From the NCBI RefSeq assembly GCF_023349185.1, contig NZ_JAKIKY010000015.1, forward strand, positions 1 through 64,000: DNA of 64,000 nucleotides, in the 5' to 3' direction. This document shows, one piece after another, positions 56,710-64,000 of this stretch (positions are counted from its first letter, which is position 1; each line of letters begins with the position of its first letter). The notes under the pieces are model-generated. The model saw only the letters and a list, made by a program, of their open reading frames with translations, did no database searches and was not told where the DNA came from. The translations under genes were made by a program, and so were the position numbers. The stretch is from Shewanella aquimarina. GTDB lineage: Bacteria > Pseudomonadota > Gammaproteobacteria > Enterobacterales > Shewanellaceae.

Positions 56710-58227
56710 ATGCACAACAGAAGAAACTTTTTAAAGCTTAGTGCGGGAGCCGCCATAGGTGGCATGGCCGTGGCAATGCCCGCCACCTCCTTTGCCAAAG
56801 AGTGCAAAGAGATACAATGGGACGAGTCTCATGACGTTATCGTCGTCGGCTCCGGCTTTGCCGGATTGTCGGCGGCGCTCAATACCAAGCGTCAAGGCGT
56901 CGGCTCGGTATTGGTACTGGAAAAGATGCAGGTCATCGGCGGCAACTCGGCCATCAATGGTGGCTGGCTAGCCATCCCCAAAAACCCGATTCAGCTGGCA
57001 CAGGGCATCAAAGATGACTCTCCCGAAGAGTTAGTCAAAGACCAGATCATCTCTGGCCGCGGCATGCAGAACGAGGCCGCGCTGCGTCAGATCGCCAATC
57101 GCGCCCTCGATGCCTATGAGCTATGCATAGGCACAGGCGTCAAGTTCCGCGATGGTTTCAACATTCAGGTCGGCGGCCACAACAAGGCTCGCGCCATACG
57201 GACACAGCATGGTACGGGTGGCGACATCACCACAAAGCTGTATGAGGCAGGTGTCAAAGAGGGGGTCGAGTACCGCCTGCAACACTATATCGAAGACTTC
57301 ATCATGGATGGCCAAACCATAGTCGGACTCAAGGTACGTAAAAACTATCGCTTCCCCGACATCAAGACCGGCAGCACTGTCTACATCAAAGCCAACAAGG
57401 CGGTGATCCTGGCCAATGGCGGCTTCGCCCGCAACATGAAGCTGCGCGAAATGGTCGACCCTTCACTCGATCCAACCTTAGATTGCACCAACGCCCTTGG
57501 CGCGACTGGGGAAGTCACGCTAACAGCCATGGCACACGGCGCCTTGCCGGTGCACATGAACCTGATTCAAACCGGCCACTGGGGTTCACCCGATGAGGGT
57601 GGTTTTGGCTGGTCAAATGCGCTGCTTTCAATTGGTTGGCACCAAGGCGCCGCCATCAGCGTCCTCAATGGAAAACGCTTCATGGACGAACGTGCAGACC
57701 GTAAAACCTGCTCCGAAGCAATCATGAAAAACCGTTATCCAGACAACAGTCCGGCCTACCCAGTAGTCTTGTTCAACTACGAAAAGTACAAGGACGACGA
57801 CCGTGTGGTGCGTGCGCTGCGCGACAAGATGGCCTGGAAACTGGACAGCCTAGATGAGATAGCCAGCAAATTCAACATCCCGGCGGCCGAGCTAAAACGC
57901 ACCATCAGCGAGTACAACGGCCATGTTAACGCCCGTAAAGACCCGCTATTCAACCGCAAGATGGACACGGCCGAGGTATTGACCGGCCCCTATGTAGTCT
58001 CGCGCATCTGGCCTAAGGTGCACTACTGCATGGGTGGTCTAAAGACAGATCTCGGTGCCCGGGTTATCGATGGCCGCTCCATGTCACCCATCAACAAGCT
58101 CTATGCCATTGGTGAGGCCACGGGTGGCGTTCACGGCGAGGCCAGACTCAGCTCGACCTCTTGTCTCGAATGTTTGGCGATGGGAATCGTCGTTTCTGAA
58201 ACCATCAAATCTGACGCGCAGGCTTAA
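56710..58227 (+). CDS. Tat-exported FAD reductase, fumarate reductase family (cluster 2)
   Basis: The 505-residue paralog of the cluster 1 flavoprotein has a Tat signal (NRRNFLKLS), FAD motif GSGFAG (47-52), likely proton-donor Arg331 (ERADRKTC), His438 (KVHYCMGG) and Arg479 (GEARLSS; the usual GG after RL is SS here). The substrate loop reads IQTGHWGSPDEGGFG, sharing SPDEGGFG with cluster 1 and lacking the HPT-type motif of fumarate reductases. A tetraheme cytochrome gene follows 5 nt later. Overall divergence from cluster 1 is high, so the two enzymes probably use different acids. Confidence 0.88.
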   Translation: MHNRRNFLKLSAGAAIGGMAVAMPATSFAKECKEIQWDESHDVIVVGSGFAGLSAALNTKRQGVGSVLVLEKMQVIGGNSAINGGWLAIPKNPIQLAQGIKDDSPEELVKDQIISGRGMQNEAALRQIANRALDAYELCIGTGVKFRDGFNIQVGGHNKARAIRTQHGTGGDITTKLYEAGVKEGVEYRLQHYIEDFIMDGQTIVGLKVRKNYRFPDIKTGSTVYIKANKAVILANGGFARNMKLREMVDPSLDPTLDCTNALGATGEVTLTAMAHGALPVHMNLIQTGHWGSPDEGGFGWSNALLSIGWHQGAAISVLNGKRFMDERADRKTCSEAIMKNRYPDNSPAYPVVLFNYEKYKDDDRVVRALRDKMAWKLDSLDEIASKFNIPAAELKRTISEYNGHVNARKDPLFNRKMDTAEVLTGPYVVSRIWPKVHYCMGGLKTDLGARVIDGRSMSPINKLYAIGEATGGVHGEARLSSTSCLECLAMGIVVSETIKSDAQA

Positions 58228-58232
58228 TCACT

Positions 58233-58601
58233 ATGAACAAATGTATTTTAACCCTCTTACTGGGACTGGCACTGTCTTCAAGCGTCTACGCCGGCGATCT
58301 CGTCAAGATGAAGGGCAAGACTCAGGGACGCACCAACCACGAGTTTATCTACCAAGATGGCTGCCAGGGCTGTCACCAGGGATCAGGCAAGAAGAACGCC
58401 AAAGATACCGCCTGCGTCGAGTGTCACGGCGAGATCAATAGCATTCCGGTAGACGAAAGCAAGCTGGCCATCCCAGAGGCCCATCCCCATAAGTCTCTGC
58501 ACTATAACCAAGGCGCGAGCTGCCTGGCCTGTCATGGCGAACACGAGAAGAAGGCGCCAGTCTGCGCCGAATGTCACCGCACCTGGTTCGGTGAGATGTA
58601 A
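58233..58601 (+). CDS. Small tetraheme cytochrome c (cluster 2)
   Basis: The 122-residue periplasmic protein has a signal peptide (SSVYA-GD) and four CxxCH sites at residues 44-48, 61-65, 97-101 and 111-115. It shares the CHGEHE/T segment with the cluster 1 cytochrome but little else. It should donate electrons to the flavoprotein encoded directly upstream. Confidence 0.92.
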   Translation: MNKCILTLLLGLALSSSVYAGDLVKMKGKTQGRTNHEFIYQDGCQGCHQGSGKKNAKDTACVECHGEINSIPVDESKLAIPEAHPHKSLHYNQGASCLACHGEHEKKAPVCAECHRTWFGEM

Positions 58602-58639
58602 CAAATTCTGACGTAAATACTTAAAAATACTAATAGGTA

Positions 58640-59776
58640 ATGATGATGAAAAAGACCACTCAGTTTATGTTGTCTATGGTCGCCACCGCGATAGCCCTTT
58701 CTGGCTCAACGGCGTTTGCCGGGGAACACGAAGACGGTATCAATGTTGGCGGTGCAGTACGTGTTAACTATGGCTATAAAGACTATAGCGAGGCCTCTAA
58801 GGACAAGGGCGGTGATCTGACCTTCGATATGGCGGCCATCAAGTTCAACGGCCAAAAAGGCGACTGGGGCCTGGCGGCAGAATACCGCTTCACCTCCAGT
58901 ACCGACTACGTCAAGTATGGCTATGGCTACTACAATATCGACCCCGACTGGCAATTGCAGTTCGGTATTAACAAGGTGCCTTTTGGTAACCGCGACTTCA
59001 TCTCCAACAGCTGGTGGTTCGGCATCCCCTACTACCTGGGCTTCGAAGATGATCATGATGTAGGTATCAAGGCTATCTATGAAAAGAACGGCTGGCACAC
59101 AGACCTGGCCTTCTACAAGAACCCTGAGTACGGCCCGGCAGAGAACAAGCGCTACGCCACAGATCTCTACACGGGCACCATCAACGGCACCGAGTACAAC
59201 AACGAAGAGACCAACCAGTTCAACGTGCGCCAAACCTACACCCTGGAGCATGAAGGCGGCTCGACCACGGTTGGCGGTTCTGTGCAGTATGGTCAGATCT
59301 ATAACAGCAAGACGGGCAACAACGGTGACCGTTATGCAGTCGCGCTGCACCTAGACAGCAGCTACAAGGGCTGGAACCTTCAACTGCAGGCCATGCAGTA
59401 TGAATACGACGCCGCCGACGCCGTCGACCCAAACAAGATTGGGGTCTCAGTGGTGAGCTGGCAATATGAAATCGCCAGTAAGGGTCAGGCATATAGCGTG
59501 AACCTTGCCAAGACCTTCAACACCGACTGGGGTAGCGTGAAGTGCTACAACGACTTCGGTGTGATGACACCCGACGTTGCCGATGACAGCTATGACAACA
59601 GCATGCAAAACGTCACTGGCTGTGCCATCGCCGCCGGCCCGACCTATACCATGGTCGACTTCGTGATGGGTAAGAACATGACCTTCTCAACCGCTAACAA
59701 TGACCATGTGGGGCTTCCAGAGGTTGGCGACGATTGGGACAAACGGGTCAACATTAACTTTGGTTACTATTTCTAA
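58640..59776 (+). CDS. Outer membrane beta-barrel porin (cluster 2)
   Basis: The 378-residue protein is a near twin of the cluster 1 porin from EDGIN onward, with a C-terminal NINFGYYF strand. The signal peptide (MMMKKTTQFM start) is unrelated to that of its twin, so similarity begins abruptly at the mature protein. Even third codon positions are mostly identical. The TAACCTGGCA just after the stop is also shared. Confidence 0.86.
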   Translation: MMMKKTTQFMLSMVATAIALSGSTAFAGEHEDGINVGGAVRVNYGYKDYSEASKDKGGDLTFDMAAIKFNGQKGDWGLAAEYRFTSSTDYVKYGYGYYNIDPDWQLQFGINKVPFGNRDFISNSWWFGIPYYLGFEDDHDVGIKAIYEKNGWHTDLAFYKNPEYGPAENKRYATDLYTGTINGTEYNNEETNQFNVRQTYTLEHEGGSTTVGGSVQYGQIYNSKTGNNGDRYAVALHLDSSYKGWNLQLQAMQYEYDAADAVDPNKIGVSVVSWQYEIASKGQAYSVNLAKTFNTDWGSVKCYNDFGVMTPDVADDSYDNSMQNVTGCAIAAGPTYTMVDFVMGKNMTFSTANNDHVGLPEVGDDWDKRVNINFGYYF

Positions 59777-59883
59777 CCTGGCATAAGTGCCCGGCAGAAA
59801 CCTGGTCGCTCTCACTGGGTTTCTGCCATTTCCCTTTATTGAGATTAGATGCCGCTCCCCACGCATAACGCATTTTCAATCTG

Positions 59884-59909
59884 GCCCTATCTGATAGGGC
59901 TTTTTTTTT
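59884..59909 (+). terminator. Terminator after porin 2
   Basis: GCCCTAT and ATAGGGC form a 7-bp perfect stem around CTG, followed by nine T residues. The next gene therefore probably has its own promoter or reads through. Confidence 0.9.
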
Positions 59910-59939
59910 AATTTTTCTCCATCAATCGACGCCAAGACT

Positions 59940-61004
59940 ATGAAAACATACTTAAGCTGTGCCCTCTTCTGCCTCAGTCTTTCAGCCACTTCGGCTCACG
60001 CCACCAGCATCGAACTGGGTGGTTTTCTCAAGGCCAATGCACGCTATGTCGACGGTAACATCGCCTTTCAAGACAGCTGGAGCGGCGGCGGCCGGGTCGT
60101 CGATCCGGCTAAGCGCACTCAATTTAGCGCTCAGGAGAGCCGTTTCAACGTCAAACTCAATCATGAGCAGATCTTTGGCTTCGCCGAGATAGACTTTGTC
60201 GGCTCGAGCCAGGGCAACCCTATCATCTCGAACTCTTATGCGCCCCGACTCAGGCATGCCTTCATCCAGTATCAAGGCATCACCGCCGGACAAACCTGGT
60301 CCACCCTGGTCAACACCAGCAGTTTTGCCGAAACCGCCGATCTCGGCGGCCCCTTGGTCGGTCAGGCCATGGTCAGACAGACGCTATTTCGCTATAGCAC
60401 GCCCCACTGGCAGTTTGCCTTGGAAAACCCCTACACCTATGGCACCACGGCCCAACATAATGAGGATAAAACCCAGTGGATAGACACGAGCAACGATTAC
60501 CTCCCCGACACAATTATTCGTTACAACCAGGCGGGTGATTGGGGCAATGTGTCGGTATCGGCACTGATCCGCTACCTCGACGCCAACGACAGCAAGCAGT
60601 GGGGCAGCGGGCTATCGGTGGGGGCCAAGCTGTTCACCTTTGGACGAGACGATCTGCGCCTACAGCTGCACTACGGCAACCTGGGGCGCTACGTAGGCAC
60701 AGATGCAGCCAGGGACATCATAGAGGGCGAGATAGAGACGTCGCTATCGGGCATGTTTGCCTATCGCCATTTCTGGAGCGAACGCAGCCGCTCGACCCTC
60801 TTCTATGGGCGCACCACCACAGAGGCCGAACAGACGGACCGCTACCATTGGGGCGTCAACCTGTTTACCGATCTCACGCCGGCGCTCAGCGTCGGGGTCG
60901 AATTCGGGCGCTATGAGATTCAGGACGCCAGCACTGACACGACAGCCCCGAGCCCCCGCGGGGCCTCAAACTATGCCCAGTTGAGTATGCAATTCTCACT
61001 GTAA
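59940..61004 (+). CDS. DcaP-like outer membrane porin
   Basis: The 354-residue protein has a signal peptide (SAHA-TS) and the DcaP-type start IELGGFLKANARY, then SRFNVKLNHE and LRHAFIQYQGITAGQTWSTLVN. The end YAQLSMQFSL is an outer membrane terminal strand. DcaP porins in Acinetobacter are trimers that admit dicarboxylic and aromatic acids. Its position in cluster 2 suggests uptake of a carboxylate substrate. It is unrelated in sequence to the twin porins. Confidence 0.8.
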   Translation: MKTYLSCALFCLSLSATSAHATSIELGGFLKANARYVDGNIAFQDSWSGGGRVVDPAKRTQFSAQESRFNVKLNHEQIFGFAEIDFVGSSQGNPIISNSYAPRLRHAFIQYQGITAGQTWSTLVNTSSFAETADLGGPLVGQAMVRQTLFRYSTPHWQFALENPYTYGTTAQHNEDKTQWIDTSNDYLPDTIIRYNQAGDWGNVSVSALIRYLDANDSKQWGSGLSVGAKLFTFGRDDLRLQLHYGNLGRYVGTDAARDIIEGEIETSLSGMFAYRHFWSERSRSTLFYGRTTTEAEQTDRYHWGVNLFTDLTPALSVGVEFGRYEIQDASTDTTAPSPRGASNYAQLSMQFSL

Positions 61005-61023
61005 TAGACGGCGATAGGTAAGA

Positions 61024-61089
61024 TTATTCGCGAGCTGAGTCACGAATAAGTTTGCTGTTAAAAAAGTGGCGTGATCCATTTCACCTTTA
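61024..61089 (+). promoter_or_regulatory. 66-nt promoter module, copy before cupin 2
   Basis: Same gap-free module as 56590-56655: TTATTCG-N12-CGAATAA, TCACGAATAAGTTTGC block and CRP-like CGTGA-TCCATT-TCACC (61070-61085). It starts 20 bp after the DcaP-like stop codon and ends 85 bp before the cupin ATG, so the cupin can be transcribed separately but co-regulated with the flavoprotein. Confidence 0.7.
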
Positions 61090-61174
61090 CAACAAACTAA
61101 TCACTTTATCGTTAGTCCATACACAAATTTACACCCAAAATAACGCGGCCATTGGCTGCAACAATAGGACAGGA

Positions 61175-61918
61175 ATGATGAAATTAAAAATGCTATTAGG
61201 TGTGGCCGCTCTGGCTTCAACAACCGCCGTGGCCCAGGGCCCACAATGTAACCATGCGCAGCTGCCGTTTCAGCAGATGACGCCTGTACCATACGAAAGC
61301 ACACCTTACTCACCGCAAGACACTATGCCAGAGCAGTGCAGTAACCCTGAGGTCGAGGCCTATATTGCCGATTGGGAAGCGGGCAAGATCGACTTCACCA
61401 CGATTCAAGCCAACGACAGTATCGCCGCCGATCAACGCTTCTGTAAGACCCTAGATGATGACGGCAACATCTTAGAAGTCAAAGACTGTGACCGCACTAA
61501 ATCCCCTGTGGGTTATATCTGGAAAGAGCTATCTGATAGCCCTGTGGTGATTGGTATTACCGATGGTGGCAAGTCAGACCATGCGCCTCACTTCCACGGT
61601 CAACCAGAATGTTACTACGTGGTCAACGGCGAGGGACAAACCCTGGCAGACAACCAGTTTAAGAAACTCGGCACCGGCCAATACTTCTATATTCCAGGCG
61701 CCACTATCCACAACACGCCTATCATGTCTGAGAAAGGCCTGGGGGTGATCTACTGGTATCCGAACAACGCCCACTTCGACGGTTTCAAATACTACTGGCG
61801 TAAAGACGTGAAAAACCTGCGTGTTGCCGAAGAAGCCTTCGATCGCGTCGATGCCATCCGTAAGCGTGATCTTAACTTAGGCCCCTACGGCACCAACGAA
61901 GCCTTCTTTAAGAAATAA
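61175..61918 (+). CDS. Periplasmic cupin, DMSP-lyase-like motif (cluster 2)
   Basis: The 247-residue protein has a signal peptide (TAVA-QG) and cupin residues H139-x-H141-x3-E145-x-Y147 and P174-x4-H179, the same pattern as the cluster 1 cupin and DddY-type lyases. The longer open frame starting at 61052 would add 41 residues before the signal, so I chose ATG 61175 with AGGA 5 nt upstream. Overall similarity to the cluster 1 cupin is moderate: shared YIWKELSDSP/MCWKELNDEP, PECYY/MECYY and GFKYYWRKDV/TFKYQWPKDV. Reaction unknown. The stop codon's last base is also the first base of a short mobile element. Confidence 0.8.
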   Translation: MMKLKMLLGVAALASTTAVAQGPQCNHAQLPFQQMTPVPYESTPYSPQDTMPEQCSNPEVEAYIADWEAGKIDFTTIQANDSIAADQRFCKTLDDDGNILEVKDCDRTKSPVGYIWKELSDSPVVIGITDGGKSDHAPHFHGQPECYYVVNGEGQTLADNQFKKLGTGQYFYIPGATIHNTPIMSEKGLGVIYWYPNNAHFDGFKYYWRKDVKNLRVAEEAFDRVDAIRKRDLNLGPYGTNEAFFKK

Positions 61919-62079
61919 TACCAATCACAGTAAACATGTGATCAGAAATAGCGCAGGAAAAACGCTTGAGAACAAAGCAGGATTTTTAGATAAGTAGTTA
62001 TTCTACAATTAAAAATACTAATACAGTTATCGAGCGTTTTAACAAGCTAGAATGATCAATTATTTATTACGATTGGTAT
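61918..62079. mobile_element. Short inverted-repeat element (MITE-like), copy 2
   Basis: A 162-bp block with perfect 9-bp ends ATACCAATC / GATTGGTAT, in the same orientation as copy 1 at 14871-15033 and differing by few substitutions and one deleted base region (AAATTGCTAG versus AAATACTAA). It begins at the cupin stop codon. Confidence 0.8.
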
Positions 62080-62101
62080 AAGCTCGTCTACTCAATCTAA
62101 A

Positions 62102-62126
62102 AAGCGGAGCCTCTGGCTCCGCATTT
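62102..62126. terminator. Bidirectional terminator between cupin 2 and hydrolase
   Basis: GCGGAGCC and GGCTCCGC form an 8-bp perfect stem around TCT. T-runs follow in both directions, stronger (TTTTT) on the minus strand, serving the hydrolase gene. Confidence 0.88.
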
Positions 62127-62140
62127 TGTTTTATCCACCT

Positions 62141-63490
62141 TTAATCCTGCGGCGGTATTTGCTTAAAGTCCGCTTTCTCGCCAATCTTAGCAAAGCCGAA
62201 GGTATTGGGGGCAATATAGCGCTCAAGCTGCACATCGAGCATCAGGGTCTGATCGGCGCCAAACAGCTGGGTTAACTGCTCGGGCTCACAGCGAAACTCG
62301 GCGCTCTTGTAATGGCAAAAACCCTCTGCGGGCCTTGGGATCAGCTTAAGCCCCAGCTTACCCGCCTTTATCTTGGAGAGCTTATTGGCATCCAAATAGA
62401 AGGTGATCACGTTACCGTTGACGCTGTTACGCTGCTTATCCAGCACCATGGCGTGGGGCAACCGCGAGGCATGGTACTCATCGCCCGCCAAGAGATAGCA
62501 ATCGAAGTCGGTGACGGCATGGCCCAGGTTATCGAACACTCGCACCACCAGCATGCAGTAACGGGGTGGTTTACGACTCGCCTCGGACTCGAGCGCCATC
62601 TGTTCTCTCAGCTTACGATACCCCTGGCGATCTTTTACCCTCAGACAATCGAGAATATCGGCGACCACAGGCTTGTTAGCGGCATTTTTCTGGGTCACTG
62701 AGTTCATGATTCCCATCTTGCGATTGCTATGACTCGCCTTAGGCACAATCCCTAAGACACAAGGCTCAACGGCCTGGGTGAGCTCCGTTAGCGCCAGAGT
62801 CTCGGCGCACTCGCCGTCGAAGCTGTCGCAGAGTACGCCCACTTGCTGCGCCAGCTTGGCATAGACAAAGTTCATGTTGGCGGCGCACACCCGCACCACG
62901 CCATCAGACCCCGCCTCGCCGGTGTAACTGTTCATATAGTCGTAAAGCGCACCGTCTATGGCCTCTCCAGTGAGCACGAAGGGATAGACGTCGCTGCTAA
63001 GCCAATCCTTTTGCTGCCAGCTCAGATTGAGCTGATGCTGACCGTCGCTGCCCAGCTCCAGCCAATCCAATACTCGCTGACCCGGCTCGACACCATCGAA
63101 CCAGGCTTTGAGTCGACTCACCCTTGACTTACCCAGCTGCGCCAATGCCGAGCCATGATTGGCGGGCGCCAGCATGATCAGGTGTTGTAGCGGCGTCGTC
63201 GCTGCCTCTTGGTAATAGCGGCACAACCAGTGGCGAATCAGTGGACCGCCGGTGGAGTGAGTAATCACAGAGAAGGGCTCATCCCCCAGCTCAGCGAGGC
63301 GTGCCGACTCGAAGGCGATACTGAGATCTTCCAGCGTCACCGCGTCGTTAAAGCTGATATATCGCCCCAGATAGATGTGTTGAATATCCAGATCTAGCGC
63401 CTCGGGGGCCAGCTTAAGCAGCGCCTGGGGCAGCTCGCCATAGGTCTGGGTACTGGTGACACTCCATCCATGCACAAACACCAGTTTCAT
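62141..63490 (-). CDS. Alpha/beta hydrolase, lipase-like
   Basis: The 449-residue protein begins with a beta-strand and oxyanion region LVFVHGWSVTS and has a nucleophile elbow THSTGGPLIRHW (Ser about residue 82). The C-terminal third (from about residue 300) is a beta-rich domain of unknown family. No signal peptide is seen. It may be an esterase, lipase or phospholipase; substrate cannot be predicted. Confidence 0.82.
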   Translation of the reverse strand: MKLVFVHGWSVTSTQTYGELPQALLKLAPEALDLDIQHIYLGRYISFNDAVTLEDLSIAFESARLAELGDEPFSVITHSTGGPLIRHWLCRYYQEAATTPLQHLIMLAPANHGSALAQLGKSRVSRLKAWFDGVEPGQRVLDWLELGSDGQHQLNLSWQQKDWLSSDVYPFVLTGEAIDGALYDYMNSYTGEAGSDGVVRVCAANMNFVYAKLAQQVGVLCDSFDGECAETLALTELTQAVEPCVLGIVPKASHSNRKMGIMNSVTQKNAANKPVVADILDCLRVKDRQGYRKLREQMALESEASRKPPRYCMLVVRVFDNLGHAVTDFDCYLLAGDEYHASRLPHAMVLDKQRNSVNGNVITFYLDANKLSKIKAGKLGLKLIPRPAEGFCHYKSAEFRCEPEQLTQLFGADQTLMLDVQLERYIAPNTFGFAKIGEKADFKQIPPQD

Positions 63491-63667
63491 CGTCTCACTC
63501 CTTCATTTGTCTCGACGCTCATCGGGGACCTTAAGCTCCACAGGCGCCACATCTATAGACACGACACCTGCAATCTAACTTGCAGATCTCATTCAGTTTT
63601 GGTTCAGCAAGGCTAACTTACTATGCCCTCAACGAAAACAACACCACCTTTTAAGAGAGAGCATATT

Positions 63668-64000
63668 ATGACTAAGAAGACATTAGCAGTAGCCGCAGTC
63701 ATCACCGCAGCATTGTCAGCGCCAACTATGGCCGCTGATTGGTTCATCGGTGGCGGTATCGGTTCACAAGAGAACAACTACAAGGCAGAGATCACCGAAG
63801 CGGTCGATCCAGGCTTCAGCAAGGGCACCTTCAAAGATTCAGATAGCGACATGATCTATGAGCTACGTGGCGGTGTTTACCTCAATGACAACAACCGCGT
63901 ATACGGTACTTACTCTTACAACTCAGATGACTTCGCTAAGCAGCAGAGCTTCTTGATGTCTTACGACTACCTGGTCGGCCTGGATGCGAACAACAAGTTC
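63668..64000 (+). CDS. Small outer membrane beta-barrel protein, 3' truncated by window
   Basis: The visible 111 codons start with a signal peptide (SAPTMA-AD) and continue DWFIGGGIGSQENNYKAEI and RVYGTYSYNSDDFAKQQSF, alternating strands typical of the OmpA/opacity-like eight-stranded barrels. An AAGAGAGAG stretch precedes the ATG. The gene runs off the right edge. Confidence 0.8.
   Translation, partial: MTKKTLAVAAVITAALSAPTMAADWFIGGGIGSQENNYKAEITEAVDPGFSKGTFKDSDSDMIYELRGGVYLNDNNRVYGTYSYNSDDFAKQQSFLMSYDYLVGLDANNKF

Noticed and set aside
61052..61174. Upstream extension of the cupin 2 frame
   Set aside because: It overlaps the promoter module and would place a hydrophilic tail before a good signal peptide; ATG 61175 has an SD.

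Overview
The window looks like a chromosomal piece of a marine gammaproteobacterium, almost certainly Shewanella. The evidence is the seven-gene bpfA/aggA-type biofilm adhesin operon in its Shewanella order, Tat-exported fumarate-reductase-like flavoproteins paired with small tetraheme c-type cytochromes, and moderate-GC coding style. Species cannot be fixed from the sequence alone.

Layout. 1-14.8 kb holds the 3' part of a giant repetitive RTX adhesin (BpfA/LapA type), followed by its type I secretion system (ABC transporter, membrane fusion protein, TolC-like AggA), an OmpA-like lipoprotein, the LapG-type periplasmic protease (BpfG) and the LapD-type c-di-GMP receptor (BpfD). 14.8-15.6 kb carries a short inverted-repeat element and a tRNA operon (Arg-His-Pro-Pro, minus strand). 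15.8-29 kb is mixed housekeeping: a GAF-GAF-GGDEF-EAL protein, Rep helicase, UbiK, CreD, a PAP2 phosphatase, an Lrp-type regulator, an NSS transporter, a TetR/metallo-hydrolase pair with a palindromic operator, Hsp20 and a small membrane protein. 29-40 kb is amino-acid metabolism: an AgxT-like aminotransferase and the complete ilvL-ilvG-ilvM-ilvE-ilvD-ilvA attenuated operon, then ilvC divergent from ilvY. 40-49.8 kb holds a solute-binding protein, a small diguanylate cyclase, a CorC-like protein, YifB/ComM, two tandem acyltransferases, a GntR regulator, a lipoprotein and a second branched-chain aminotransferase.

The most interesting part is 49.9-61.9 kb. Two paralogous clusters sit side by side. 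Each has a divergent TetR-family regulator with conserved cysteines, a Tat-exported FAD reductase of the fumarate reductase family, a tetraheme cytochrome c, a beta-barrel porin and a periplasmic cupin with the metal/tyrosine motif of DMSP-lyase-like cupins. Cluster 1 also has a DUF3299 protein and cluster 2 a DcaP-like porin. I infer two anaerobic respiratory modules in which a substrate enters through the porin, may be processed by the cupin, and an unsaturated carboxylate is reduced in the periplasm with electrons delivered by the tetraheme cytochrome. Substrates are unknown. The pocket loop lacks the His-Pro sequence expected in fumarate reductases, so non-fumarate, possibly monocarboxylate, acceptors are likely. 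The two porin genes are nearly identical in their mature parts while every other gene pair has diverged, which suggests gene conversion. Two families of short inverted-repeat elements lie in or near this region, and one supplies the stop codon of a regulator. The window ends with an alpha/beta hydrolase and the start of an outer-membrane protein gene.
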